A DNA stretch of 40,207 bases from Mameliella sp. MMSF_3455 (GTDB lineage: Bacteria; Pseudomonadota; Alphaproteobacteria; Rhodobacterales; Rhodobacteraceae), in the NCBI RefSeq assembly GCF_030733205.1, contig NZ_JASHJL010000049.1, forward strand, positions 1 to 40,207, in the 5' to 3' direction. Shown in pieces: positions 1 to 8,241 of the stretch (position 1 is the first letter of the stretch; every line of letters begins with the position of its first letter). The notes beneath the pieces are model-generated. The model saw only the letters and a list, made by a program, of their open reading frames with translations. It was not told where the DNA came from and did no database searches. The translations under genes were made by a program, and so were the position numbers.

Positions 1-55
1 GCGCCAATGGTACTGCGTCTCAAGACGTGGGAGAGTAGGTCGCCGCCAAACCTAG
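1..55 (+). rRNA. rrf: 5S ribosomal RNA, 3' part only
   Basis: The first ~55 bases match the 3' half of an alphaproteobacterial 5S rRNA: the loop E/helix IV-V stretch with GGTACTGCGTCTCAAGAC, then GGGAGAGTAGGTC and a final GCCGCCAAACCTA strand that would close helix I. The 5' half lies outside the window. The exact mature 3' end is uncertain by a few bases. It is followed by a terminator, as expected at the end of an rRNA operon. rRNA repeats commonly break draft assemblies, so the left window edge is probably a contig edge. Confidence 0.9.
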
Positions 56-92
56 TAAAAACCACACCTCTCTATGCGATGTAAGAAACAGG

Positions 93-125
93 AACCCCGT
101 TCGGCTTTGCCGGCGGGGTTTTTTC
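93..125 (+). terminator. Rho-independent terminator of the rRNA operon
   Basis: Inverted repeat AACCCCG ... CGGGGTT with an inner CGGC-TTT-GCCG stem, followed directly by a run of T (119-124). It lies 38 bp after the 5S tail. It also sits just beyond the 3' end of the minus-strand LysR gene, so it separates the two units. Confidence 0.9.
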
Positions 126-134
126 TATGTCGGA

Positions 135-1325
135 TCACAGGTTCCGCGCGGCCTCGGTCAGCAGATCCAGCATGCGGCGTTGCGCCGTTGTGGGCATCCA
201 GTCACGGCGCAGCGTGACACCGATCTTGCGTGCAGGAACATCCGGTTGAACCGGAAGTGGCGTCATCAGGCGGTGCCGGACCTCGGCTGCGGCCTGCCAG
301 CCTGAAATGCAGCCGAGCATGTCGCTTTGCCGCAAGGTCTCGCGCATCAGCAGGACCGAACCACTTTCGATGACGTTTTCGGGAGGCCGCAGACCGTGTT
401 TGGCAAAGAACTCCTGGAACTGAAGTCGTGCGGGCGCTCCCTCGCGGGGGACGATCCAAGGCCATCGAGCAAGGTTTTCGATGGTCAAAGACGTCTCGCC
501 GGCCAGGGGATGCTCCGGTCCGGATACGAAACACAACCGGTCTTCAAAGAGCGGCCGTTGCTCGACCTCCGCCGCGGGGGCAGGGCTGCGTAGCGCTCCG
601 ATGATGGCATCGACCTCGCCGGCAACGAGCCCGGCCAAAAGATCCTCGTAGCGACTGTCATGCACGATGACGGGCGTTTCGGGACGTTCCTGCCGGAAGG
701 CCACCAGGGCGGCGGGCAACAGGTCGGATCGCGACAGGGGCAGGGCGCCCAGAACCACGCGCCCGCCCTCTCGCCCGTCGAACTCTGCAAGATCCGCCTC
801 GGCCTGGTCCAGTTCGGCAAAGGCGAGTCGTGCGGCCCTGCAAAGCGACAGGCAGGCCCGGTGCGGGACCAATCCGTTACGTGCGCGATCGAACAATGAA
901 CGATCAGCGGCCCGTTCCAAATCCGTCACGGCGCGATGGACCGTCGGTTGCGCCAGGCCCAGTTGCCGTGCGGCCAGTGAGACATTGCCGGTCTGCGCTG
1001 TGGTGATCAGAGCGGTGAGCTGTGAATGTGTCGCCACGCGCGACAGGCCGGGCGCCAGGGATTCGAGGGCAGGGTCCAGCCGGTCGAGCGCGCGCCGAAC
1101 CCGTGCCAGCAGCACCAGACCACGATTCGTCGGAAATGCCCCGGCGCTGTTGCGGTCGAACAGGGCGCTGCCCACAGCCGTTTCGAGCTTGTGCAGGGCA
1201 TGGGTGACGGCGGTCTGTGACAGGCCGCTGACCTGCGCCGCACCGGTCAGCGAACGGTGATCTGCTATCGCAGGCAAAAGGCGCAGGTGCCGCAGGTTGC
1301 GTGGGATCGTTCGTCCTGTTGTCAT
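135..1325 (-). CDS. LysR-family regulator with two tandem N-terminal HTH domains
   Basis: Protein of 396 residues, against about 300 for an ordinary LysR regulator. Residues ~8-75 form one LysR helix-turn-helix (SLTGAAQVSGLSQTAVTHAL). Residues ~100-165 form a second (NVSLAARQLGLAQPTVHRAV). Residues ~185-390 are the periplasmic-binding-like effector domain. The start ATG (1323-1325) lies one base after the dctM stop, so it is the last gene of the gntR-ligM-dctPQM unit. It probably senses a substrate or product of that pathway. Double-HTH LysR proteins occur in Proteobacteria, but the ligand here is unknown. Confidence 0.85.
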   Translation of the reverse strand: MTTGRTIPRNLRHLRLLPAIADHRSLTGAAQVSGLSQTAVTHALHKLETAVGSALFDRNSAGAFPTNRGLVLLARVRRALDRLDPALESLAPGLSRVATHSQLTALITTAQTGNVSLAARQLGLAQPTVHRAVTDLERAADRSLFDRARNGLVPHRACLSLCRAARLAFAELDQAEADLAEFDGREGGRVVLGALPLSRSDLLPAALVAFRQERPETPVIVHDSRYEDLLAGLVAGEVDAIIGALRSPAPAAEVEQRPLFEDRLCFVSGPEHPLAGETSLTIENLARWPWIVPREGAPARLQFQEFFAKHGLRPPENVIESGSVLLMRETLRQSDMLGCISGWQAAAEVRHRLMTPLPVQPDVPARKIGVTLRRDWMPTTAQRRMLDLLTEAARNL

Positions 1326-1326
1326 G

Positions 1327-2631
1327 TCAGTTGAACATCGTGTCGGGCAGGATCAAAGAGATCTGCGGGAAGGCGATCAGGACCGCCAGCGTTCCGATCA
1401 TCGCCAGCCAGAAGGGCAGGACACCGCGAAAGATGGTCCCCAGTTCCACACTGGGCGCCACGGACTTGACGATAAAGACGTTGATGCCCACCGGTGGCGA
1501 GATCAATCCAATTTCCAGCGTCAGGACAACAAGAACGCCAAACCAGATCGGATCGATCCCCAGGTCGACGATGACCGGAAAGAAGATCGGCAGGGTCAAC
1601 ACCAGCATCGCAAAACCTTCGAGAAAGCAGCCCAGGACGAGGTAGACGAAAAGGATCACCACGAGGGTGCCGATTGCTCCTGCCTCCAGTCCCGCCAGGA
1701 ACTCTCCGACTACCGTGGGAATATGGCTGAGGGCCAGGAAAGGGTTGATCATATGCGCTGCGATCAGGATCAGCATGACCGTCGCCGTGGTCACGATGCT
1801 GTCCTTGGCGGCCTCCCAGAAGGCGCGGATCGAGAGGGTTCTGGTGACACCCCCGTAGAGTATCACCAGCCCGGCCCCCACGCCGGCCGCCTCCGTCGGA
1901 GAAAAAAGCCCGGCGTAGATGCCGCCGATTGTCAGCAGGATCACCACGAGGATGGGCAGTGCGCCCAGCAGCTTGCGGCTTTTCTCGTCGATCGTGGTTT
2001 GCGGTCCGGCGGGGCCGAGGGCGGGGCGGAGCCAGCACATGATGGTGATGGTCAGGATGAAGGCGCTCAACAGCAGCAGCCCGGGCAGGACGCCTGCCAG
2101 GAATAGGCGACCGATGCTCTGTTCGGTCAGGATCGCATAGATGACAAAGCCGGTGGAGGGCGGGATCAGGATGCCCAGAGTGCCGCCGGCGGCGACCACA
2201 CCTGTCGACAGGCGCGGATCATAGTCGAAACGGTCCATCTCTCGCAGGCTGACCTTGCCCATCGTCAGGGCGGAGGCGACGGACGATCCCGACAAGGCCG
2301 CGAAACCGCCGCAGCCGATCACCGTTGCCGAGGCCAGCCCGCCGCGGACTTGGCCGATCACCGCATAGGCGGCATCGTAGAGCTGCCGGCTCATCCCGGT
2401 GACCGTGGCCACGTTGCCCATCAGGATGAACAGGGGGATGATGACCAGTTCCGGGTTCGAGGCCAGCGTAAAGGTCTCGGAGGCCAAGAGCCCCATTGCC
2501 GCGTTCCAGCCGTTCAGGTGCCAGATCCCCAAAAAGCCCACCAGGAACATGGCAAAGGCCACGGGAATACGCAGGATCAGCAGGATCAGCAGGACCGCGA
2601 TCCCCAAAAGGCCGATGGCGCCGATGGTCAT
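1327..2631 (-). CDS. dctM: TRAP transporter large permease (DctM)
   Basis: 434 residues, the usual DctM length, with about 12 hydrophobic segments from residue 4 onward. It is the ion-coupled transport subunit of a tripartite ATP-independent periplasmic transporter in the inner membrane. Typical DctM stretches are visible, such as GNVATVTGMS, ALSGSSVASALTMG and the P-rich GILIPPSTGFVIYA. The ATG at 2631 is chosen because it overlaps the dctQ stop in an ATGA coupling and begins the first helix. An upstream in-frame extension lacks hydrophobic character. The substrate cannot be read from sequence; a methoxylated organic acid is suggested by the neighbouring O-demethylase. Confidence 0.93.
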   Translation of the reverse strand: MTIGAIGLLGIAVLLILLILRIPVAFAMFLVGFLGIWHLNGWNAAMGLLASETFTLASNPELVIIPLFILMGNVATVTGMSRQLYDAAYAVIGQVRGGLASATVIGCGGFAALSGSSVASALTMGKVSLREMDRFDYDPRLSTGVVAAGGTLGILIPPSTGFVIYAILTEQSIGRLFLAGVLPGLLLLSAFILTITIMCWLRPALGPAGPQTTIDEKSRKLLGALPILVVILLTIGGIYAGLFSPTEAAGVGAGLVILYGGVTRTLSIRAFWEAAKDSIVTTATVMLILIAAHMINPFLALSHIPTVVGEFLAGLEAGAIGTLVVILFVYLVLGCFLEGFAMLVLTLPIFFPVIVDLGIDPIWFGVLVVLTLEIGLISPPVGINVFIVKSVAPSVELGTIFRGVLPFWLAMIGTLAVLIAFPQISLILPDTMFN

Positions 2632-3140
2632 GTGGTCTTGCTCCATTCCCCGCGCACGTCGCGTCGGGACAGGGACAGTTCCACCGCCCGTAGACACATG
2701 CCCAGAGAGGTCAGGGCAGCAAACCCGCACAGCCCCCACTGAAACCAGGCCTTGGGCAGCCGCAGGAGGTTGGTCGACAGGTTCAGCATCTGGCTCAGCT
2801 TGGCGCTTTCCCAGACCGCCCAGGCGATGAAGGCAAAGATTGCGGCGCCCAAGAGCGCAGAGAAGATGTCGATGATCCGGTTCATCAACGGCGGATAGGT
2901 CTTCTGGAACAGGTCGACGGCGATATGTCCGCCGTTCCGGTCACAGAGCGCCATGCCGCCAAAGACCAGCATGACCATGATCATGGTGATCAGGTCCTGG
3001 CTGCCGAACATCGGATGACCGAAGGCCCGCCCGATCACGTCCACCAGGATCACGCCGACCTCCGCGATCAGGGCCAGGGCGCCGATCCCCGCGGACAGGC
3101 GGATCAGCCCGTCCGCGGTTTTCCTGAGCGCGTTCAGCAC
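2628..3140 (-). CDS. dctQ: TRAP transporter small permease (DctQ)
   Basis: 170 residues with four hydrophobic segments (around 15-35, 45-68, 90-112 and 130-150), the usual DctQ plan. The motif VDVIGRAFGHPMFGSQDL after helix 1 is characteristic. The start is GTG at 3138-3140, immediately after the dctP stop (3141-3143), and the end overlaps dctM by ATGA, so dctPQM is translated as one block. It joins the large permease and likely docks the binding protein. Confidence 0.92.
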   Translation of the reverse strand: MLNALRKTADGLIRLSAGIGALALIAEVGVILVDVIGRAFGHPMFGSQDLITMIMVMLVFGGMALCDRNGGHIAVDLFQKTYPPLMNRIIDIFSALLGAAIFAFIAWAVWESAKLSQMLNLSTNLLRLPKAWFQWGLCGFAALTSLGMCLRAVELSLSRRDVRGEWSKTT

Positions 3141-4118
3141 TCACTCGCCCCGCATCTTGGCAAGCGCGGCCTCTCCGCTGACTTCGCTGACGTAACCGTT
3201 CACCACGTCGGCGACGGCATCGGCAAAGGCCTGGGCCTCTTCCGGGCTGAGATCGATCACCACGTTGGTATTGTCGGCGCGGGCCGTCTCCAGCGCGGCA
3301 TCCGCCGTCGCGTTCCATGCCATCTCGGCGGACTTGGAAACCTCCATTCCGGCGACGGCATCGACGGCGGCCTTGGCCTCCGCGGACAACTTATCATAGG
3401 ACGACTGGCCCATCACCGTGTAGAACGCGAGGCGGCCAAGGTTGGCGCCCACGGTATAGCTGTTGGCGACTTCGTCCAGCTTGAAGTCCGACAGCGTCGA
3501 TGCCCCGGTGATCACGCCGTCGATCAGGCCGGTCTGCAGGGCGTTATAGACCTGGTTGATCGGCATCTGTACCGGTGTCGCGCCAAGGGCCTCGGCCACT
3601 TCGGCGGCAGTGGCGCCGGCGACGCGCACCTTCAACCCTTCGAGGTCCGCAGGTGTGCGGATCTGCACGTCCTTCATGATGAAAATATTCGGCTCCGAGG
3701 TCCAGAGCGCGATCGGCTTTGTAGCCGGGAACTCTCCCTTGATCTCGTCGAAGGCGGCCCAGAGCGCCTCATAGCCCGGCTGGTCCAGCGGGATGGCGTT
3801 GGGCAGTTCGACAATCATGGTCTTGCCGAACTGCGACGAGGTATAGCCCGGAAGGCCCCAGACCATGTCCGCGACACCCTGCACGGCGCGGACATATTGT
3901 TCGACCGGGCCGGCGCCCAACTCGCCGCCGTGATAGCCGCGCACGCTGACCGCGCCATCGGTGGCCGCCGACAAATCGGCATTCAGCCTTTCGATCACGC
4001 TGGCGTTGATGGTGTGGAACGGTGGGGTGAAATTGGCGAATTTCAGCTCCTGGGCCTGCACGCTCATGGCAGAGGCGACGGCAAGTGCGGCGCCCGCGAA
4101 CAGATGGGTCATTTTCAT
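3141..4118 (-). CDS. dctP: TRAP transporter substrate-binding protein (DctP)
   Basis: 325 residues. Residues 1-22 form a signal peptide ending at VQA before QELKFANF, consistent with a periplasmic solute receptor. DctP family features include LKVRVAGATAAEVAEALGA and the hinge-region NQVYNALQTGLIDGV, which carries the family helix after the ligand arginine (R in KVRV). ATG 4118 is chosen because GGGAGG sits 8 bases upstream. A second ATG two codons later is less well spaced. It is separated from ligM by 120 bp containing a strong stem-loop. The ligand is unknown. Confidence 0.93.
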   Translation of the reverse strand: MKMTHLFAGAALAVASAMSVQAQELKFANFTPPFHTINASVIERLNADLSAATDGAVSVRGYHGGELGAGPVEQYVRAVQGVADMVWGLPGYTSSQFGKTMIVELPNAIPLDQPGYEALWAAFDEIKGEFPATKPIALWTSEPNIFIMKDVQIRTPADLEGLKVRVAGATAAEVAEALGATPVQMPINQVYNALQTGLIDGVITGASTLSDFKLDEVANSYTVGANLGRLAFYTVMGQSSYDKLSAEAKAAVDAVAGMEVSKSAEMAWNATADAALETARADNTNVVIDLSPEEAQAFADAVADVVNGYVSEVSGEAALAKMRGE

Positions 4119-4168
4119 TTGATTATCCTCCCGGTTGGCATGGCCGGCCCTCCCCGGCACGGTCCACC

Positions 4169-4200
4169 CCCGGGCAGAGTAGCGCATGACCTTGCCCGGG
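4169..4200 (-). other. Stem-loop in the ligM-dctP spacer
   Basis: CCCGGGCA (4169-4176) and TGCCCGGG (4193-4200) are perfect 8-bp arms around a 16-base loop, read in the minus-strand transcript between ligM and dctP. No T-run follows, so a transcript-processing or stabilising element is as likely as a partial terminator. Such structures upstream of binding-protein genes often allow more binding protein than the other operon products. Confidence 0.5.
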
Positions 4201-4238
4201 ACACATATTCATTCCGCCCGAAGACGCATGAATTCTTG

Positions 4239-5645
4239 CTATTCCGCCGCCTTCGTCCGCCAGCTGTCGGCATAGTTCTCGCGGGCTTCCTTGGCATAGG
4301 GCGTGGGCGAGACGCGCACCCGGATCTCGGCCTGCTTGTGCTTTTCGGTCGATGTCTTGGCGGTATCGTCCGGCTCGCCCCAGCGCAGGGTCAGCACGTC
4401 GCCCACCTGCACGTCTTTGTGCACCACCCCCAGCGACAGCATGCAGCGTTCGTTCCAGCTATAGCCGTTGAACATCGACATGCCGACCATCTGGTCGCCC
4501 TGCATCACCATGTCGGCGCTGGACGAGGCATAGTTGGGCTGCGGAAAGTCGATCCATTTGTAGGGTGTGCCCTCCTCGAAACCGCTGGCGATGACTTTCA
4601 GCACATCCTCGCGGTTCCATTCAAAGGTCACCTTCTTGCGGTGGGCGCCTTCGGCCTTGATCTTTTCCAGTGCCGCCTTGCCGATGAAATCGTCCTTCTT
4701 CCAGCCGATGTAGAAATCATAGCCCAGTTCGAACGGGTTGACGTAATAGTCCTCGATGTTTTCGCTGACAAAGCTGCCGCCGATGGCGCCCGCCGCCTCG
4801 TACATGTCGGCGCCCAGCCAGTCGCGGTAATCCGCCAGCATCCCGTCGCCCGTGTAGATGCCGGGCAGGGGAGAGGGGATCCAACCGGATTCCAGCGTGT
4901 TGGTCGAATAGGCGCGGCTGCCGCATTGCACGATGTCCACGCCGGCCTCTGTCGCGGACTCCAGGATCACCGAGTGGATGTAGTCCTTGTCCTTGTAGGG
5001 GCCCCAGACCTCCAGCCCCGGCGCGCCGGACATGCCGTGGCGCAGTGCCTGCACCTTCTTGGAGCCGATGTTGATCCAGTCGACGTGAAAGAACTTGATG
5101 TCGGGGATCGGTCCGCCATTCATCTTCTCGAAGATCTTGTAGGCCTCGGGCCCCTGGATCTGATAGCGGTAGTGCTCGCGCAGCACGCGCTCGCCCTCGG
5201 GGCGCGATGGCGACCGGGGGTCGTGGCGAAGGCGCACGTTCCACTTGCCCCAGGCCGCGGCGAACATCAGCCAGTTCGAAGTCGGCGCCCGGCCGACGAG
5301 GATATACTTGTCTTCGCGCTCGCGGAAAATGATGTGGTCGCCGATGACATGGCCGTTGGGGGTGACCGGGACAAAGTGCTTGGCCCGGTTCAGGTCGAAA
5401 TTGGCGAAGGAGTTGATGCCGTGATGCGACAGGAACTCCGTCGCCTGCGGGCCTTCGACGATGACCTCGTCCATGTGGTGGCTCTGGTCGAACAGCACCG
5501 CGCTTTCGCGCCAGGCGGCCTGTTCATTGCGCCAGTTCTGGAATTCCGGCGTCACCACGGGGTAGACATACATCCCGGCCTGGCTGTTGCGCAGCATCTC
5601 GACCGGAGTGTTCCACGTCTTCATCGCGTCGTTCAGACTGGGCAT
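4239..5645 (-). CDS. LigM/DesA-like tetrahydrofolate-dependent aryl O-demethylase
   Basis: 468 residues, matching LigM (vanillate) and DesA (syringate) O-demethylases of the GcvT/aminomethyltransferase fold. These move an aryl methyl ether carbon to tetrahydrofolate, giving 5-methyl-THF and a phenol. Residues that act in LigM are all present near the same positions: Q54 and H57 in FDQSHH, R119 in VGRAP, Y246 in GSRAY. The motifs EMLRNSQAGMYVYPVV and NTLESGWIPSPLP are close to LigM. ATG 5645 has GAGAGG upstream. It lies 31 bp after the GntR gene and upstream of a TRAP importer, which suggests uptake and demethylation of a methoxylated acid. The substrate could differ from vanillate; plain GcvT and DmdA fit less well. 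Confidence 0.85.
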   Translation of the reverse strand: MPSLNDAMKTWNTPVEMLRNSQAGMYVYPVVTPEFQNWRNEQAAWRESAVLFDQSHHMDEVIVEGPQATEFLSHHGINSFANFDLNRAKHFVPVTPNGHVIGDHIIFREREDKYILVGRAPTSNWLMFAAAWGKWNVRLRHDPRSPSRPEGERVLREHYRYQIQGPEAYKIFEKMNGGPIPDIKFFHVDWINIGSKKVQALRHGMSGAPGLEVWGPYKDKDYIHSVILESATEAGVDIVQCGSRAYSTNTLESGWIPSPLPGIYTGDGMLADYRDWLGADMYEAAGAIGGSFVSENIEDYYVNPFELGYDFYIGWKKDDFIGKAALEKIKAEGAHRKKVTFEWNREDVLKVIASGFEEGTPYKWIDFPQPNYASSSADMVMQGDQMVGMSMFNGYSWNERCMLSLGVVHKDVQVGDVLTLRWGEPDDTAKTSTEKHKQAEIRVRVSPTPYAKEARENYADSWRTKAAE

Positions 5646-5676
5646 GCTTGGTTCCTCTCTCCCTGTGTCAGTCGGA

Positions 5677-6402
5677 TCATTCCGCGATCAGCGACAGGCC
5701 GGGCACCTTTTCGGCAAGGGCCGGCTCTTCTCTTGTCACGTAGTCAAGGTTGGTGCGGGCCAGACGCGCGTGTTCGCGGGCCAGCGCCTCGGCGCGGCTG
5801 CCCTGGCGGTCCATGATCGCCTCATAGATGGCGCGGTGCTGTCGTTGTGCATGGGTCAGGCTTTCGCGGAAATCGGGGATCAGTTCCTGCCCCTGCATGA
5901 AGGCGGAGGGTGAGGCAGCCGGCAACCGTCCGGCGCGCGCGACCTCGCGCGCCACGATTGCGCTGCCCGCGAGGTTGGCCAGCAGGTCGTGGAATTCGCC
6001 GTTCAAGGTGACATAGGCCTTGAAATCAAGTGGGGCTGCGACGGCTTCGTCCAGTTGCGCCAGGACTTCGTTCATGCGTTCGGCCAGTTCGGGAACCGCG
6101 CCGCGTTCCGCGGCAAGACGGGCGGCTGTGCCTTCAAGGACGCCGCGCAGCTCGATCGCGTCGTGGATATCGGCACAGGTGAACTTCGCCACGCGGCAGC
6201 CACCGGTTTCGATCCGTTCCAGAAGGCCTTCGTCCACCAGCCGATCCATCGCCTGTCGCAAGGGCGTTCGGGACAGGCCCAAGCGGTCCGAAAGCGCGGT
6301 TTCGGCCAGGCGCTCGCCCCTGGCATAGACGCCGTTCAGCACGAGCGAGCGCAACTCGATCAGGGCGCGTGCGAACTGCGCGCTGCGTTCCTGGCGATTC
6401 AT
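5677..6402 (-). CDS. GntR-family regulator, FCD (FadR-like) subfamily
   Basis: 241 residues. The winged HTH is in residues ~10-75 (LAETALSDRLGLSRTPLRQAM), and an FCD all-helical ligand domain spans ~85-225 with the metal/ligand histidines in GEFHDLL, QRQHRAIYEAI and REHARL. ATG 6402 is preferred because GGGAGGAG lies just upstream; an in-frame extension to 6456 would run through the operator. First gene of the ligM-dctPQM-lysR unit, so probably an autoregulated repressor responding to the aromatic or demethylated product. Confidence 0.88.
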   Translation of the reverse strand: MNRQERSAQFARALIELRSLVLNGVYARGERLAETALSDRLGLSRTPLRQAMDRLVDEGLLERIETGGCRVAKFTCADIHDAIELRGVLEGTAARLAAERGAVPELAERMNEVLAQLDEAVAAPLDFKAYVTLNGEFHDLLANLAGSAIVAREVARAGRLPAASPSAFMQGQELIPDFRESLTHAQRQHRAIYEAIMDRQGSRAEALAREHARLARTNLDYVTREEPALAEKVPGLSLIAE

Positions 6403-6435
6403 GGGTCTCCTCCCCCAATCTTTCCGAGAGGGTAT

Positions 6436-6447
6436 TCTGTATACAGA
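6436..6447. promoter_or_regulatory. Operator 1 for the GntR/ligM operon
   Basis: Perfect 12-bp palindrome TCTGTATACAGA, 34 bp upstream of the GntR start. TGTATAC-type sites are common for FadR-subfamily GntR proteins. A second related site lies 63 bp away centre to centre, about six helical turns, which suits two dimers on one DNA face. Confidence 0.75.
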
Positions 6448-6496
6448 TTCTGTCAATGGGGTGTCTTTATGTGCGAATTGAGTGCGTCATTCCTGA

Positions 6497-6512
6497 ATTA
6501 TGTATACAGAAT
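6497..6512. promoter_or_regulatory. Operator 2 for the GntR/ligM operon
   Basis: ATTATGTATACAGAAT, a 16-bp near-palindrome with 14 of 16 positions paired around the same TGTATACA core as the first site. The rest of 6403-6655 shows no gene; it holds the promoter region of the minus-strand operon. Confidence 0.7.
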
Positions 6513-6655
6513 GTCTGAGGCCAAGGTGAGCACGTCCAGCCGACGCCAGACGTCGGGGCGTCTCACCTCTGAATTCGCGACAGGATTCAACGCGCCGCGG
6601 CCATGTTCCGCGATCTGTCATGTCCGCCCGATCAGATATGCACGTTGCCCGGTGT

Positions 6656-7573
6656 TCAGTCGCCGCGCCGGATCATTTCCTTGTAGAGTGCGCGGATGCG
6701 GTGGAACACCGGCCCCGCCTTGCCGCCGCCTATCACGCGCCCGTCGATCTCGAAGACCGGTGTCTGCGCGCCGAAGGTGCCCGTCAGAAAGGCCTCGTCG
6801 GCGCCGTAGGTGTCGACCAGAGAATAGTTGCGTTCATGGACCGGGATGCCGTTCTGGCGGCAAATGTCGATCACCTTTTGCCGCGTGATTCCGTTCATGC
6901 AGTAGTCCCCGGTCGAGGTCCAGACCTCGCCCTTGCGCACGATGAAGAAGTTGCAGGCATTGGTCGTGTTCACGAAACCGAAAGGGTCCAGCATCAGCGC
7001 CTCGTCGGCGCCGGCCCGAACAGCATGGTTCAGCGCGATGATGCAGTTCAGCTTGGAATGCGAGTTCAGCTTGGCATCCTGCGTCAACGGCAGCCCGCGA
7101 TGATGCGGTACGGTGAACAGGGAAATGCCCCGGTCGATCACGCTGTCATCGGGTTTCGAATGCTCCGCGATGATGACAATGGTGGGGCCGTAGACGCTGA
7201 GATGCGGGTGCTGGAACGGCTTGCGCTTGCGCCCGCGTGTCACCATCAGGCGGATGTGAACATCCGTCGTCATCCCGTTCGCCGACAGCGTGTCCCATAT
7301 GGCCCGCGTCAGTTCCTCGCGCGTCTTGCCGATCTCCAGTTCGAGGTAGAGCGCGGCTTCGAAGAGCCGATCCAGGTGGTCGTCCAGGAAGGGGATCCTG
7401 CCATCATACAGCCGCAGGCCTTCCCAGATCCCGTCCCCCAGCAGGAACCCGCTGTCATAGACGGACACCCGCGCCTCGTCCCGGTGGACGATCTCGCCGT
7501 CGACATAGATCAGAATGTCATCGTTGCGCGCGTCCGGCGCGGCGTCATGGGTCGAAACATGGTTGTCGGTCAT
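6656..7573 (-). CDS. PLP-dependent class IV aminotransferase (BCAT/D-amino acid transaminase-like)
   Basis: 305 residues of the fold-type IV aminotransferase family. N-terminal marker SVYDSGFLLGDGIWEGLR (~37-54), PLP lysine K168 in QDAKLNSHSKLN, and the substrate/cofactor loop GFVNTTNACNFFIV (~199-212), followed by GITRQKVIDIC. It would transfer an amino group between an amino acid and a 2-oxoacid in the cytoplasm. ATG 7573 has AGAGGGGAA upstream; a longer in-frame reading would overlap the divergent XRE gene. Divergent from the XRE-cupin/kbl/tdh unit, so possibly linked to threonine or glycine metabolism. BCAT, DAT and ADC lyase cannot be separated with certainty. Confidence 0.85.
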   Translation of the reverse strand: MTDNHVSTHDAAPDARNDDILIYVDGEIVHRDEARVSVYDSGFLLGDGIWEGLRLYDGRIPFLDDHLDRLFEAALYLELEIGKTREELTRAIWDTLSANGMTTDVHIRLMVTRGRKRKPFQHPHLSVYGPTIVIIAEHSKPDDSVIDRGISLFTVPHHRGLPLTQDAKLNSHSKLNCIIALNHAVRAGADEALMLDPFGFVNTTNACNFFIVRKGEVWTSTGDYCMNGITRQKVIDICRQNGIPVHERNYSLVDTYGADEAFLTGTFGAQTPVFEIDGRVIGGGKAGPVFHRIRALYKEMIRRGD

Positions 7574-7667
7574 CGTGTTCCCCTCTGGTCCGGCGCGATG
7601 CTGACATGGAGTGATACCAGAGGAAAGCGGGCTTGCCCCGCGGGCAGCGTGCCGGTATTTCTCCGGT

Positions 7668-8228
7668 ATGACGGAAAACGCTGACGCCATCTTGGCCAAA
7701 CTTCCCTCTCGTCTGCGCGAGGCGCGCCGGGCGCAGGGGCTGTCTCTGGATGCCGTGGCCAAGCTGTCGGGCGTGTCCCGCAGCATGGTCAGCCAGATCG
7801 AACGGGGTGAATCCTCGCCCACCATCGCCACGCTCTGGAACCTGACCCGCGCGCTGCAGGTCGATTTCGCCGGTTTGCTGGAAGAGGCGCCGGCGCGCCA
7901 GATCGAGGTGCTGCGCGCGGGGGACGTGCCCACGATCGAGAACCGGGGTGCGGGCTGCACCATCCGCATCCTGTCGCCACCCGAAGAGGCCGGCCGGCAC
8001 GAAGTCTACGAGTTGCGCTTTGCCGCTGGCGGGGTGCTGGACAGCCTGCCGCACACGCGCGGCGCGCGCGAGCATCTCAGCGTGATCGAAGGCGAAGTCG
8101 AGGTGACAAGCGGTGCGGGCAGCGATCGGCTCGGCCCCGGGGATACCGCGCGCTATGCCGCCGACGTGGCACACCGTATCGCGGCCTCTGTCCCGGCGCG
8201 CGCCTTCCTGGTGGTGCAGGATGCGTGA
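7668..8228 (+). CDS. XRE-family regulator with C-terminal cupin domain
   Basis: 186 residues: HTH_3 at ~10-65 (LSLDAVAKLSGVSRSMVSQIERG, SSPTIATLWNLTRAL) and a cupin at ~110-180 (EHLSVIEGEVEV, LGPGDTARYAADVAHRI). This is the common HTH-cupin regulator plan in which a small metabolite binds the cupin. ATG 7668 is chosen by domain boundary; the Shine-Dalgarno sequence is weak. It lies upstream of kbl-tdh and divergent from the class IV aminotransferase, so it probably controls threonine breakdown. Inverted repeats between it and kbl are candidate sites. Confidence 0.85.
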   Translation: MTENADAILAKLPSRLREARRAQGLSLDAVAKLSGVSRSMVSQIERGESSPTIATLWNLTRALQVDFAGLLEEAPARQIEVLRAGDVPTIENRGAGCTIRILSPPEEAGRHEVYELRFAAGGVLDSLPHTRGAREHLSVIEGEVEVTSGAGSDRLGPGDTARYAADVAHRIAASVPARAFLVVQDA

Positions 8229-8241
8229 TTTGCCAGTATAG

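Noticed and set aside
4239-5645. Calling the demethylase a glycine-cleavage T protein or DMSP demethylase
   Set aside because: Length (468) and motifs EMLRNSQAGMYVYPVV, FDQSHH and NTLESGWIPSPLP fit LigM/DesA rather than GcvT or DmdA, which are shorter.
2925-5816. A 963-codon open frame on the plus strand opposite dctP and the O-demethylase
   Set aside because: It lies antisense to well-conserved genes, has no recognisable domains and the His/Gly/Arg-rich composition of high-GC shadow frames.
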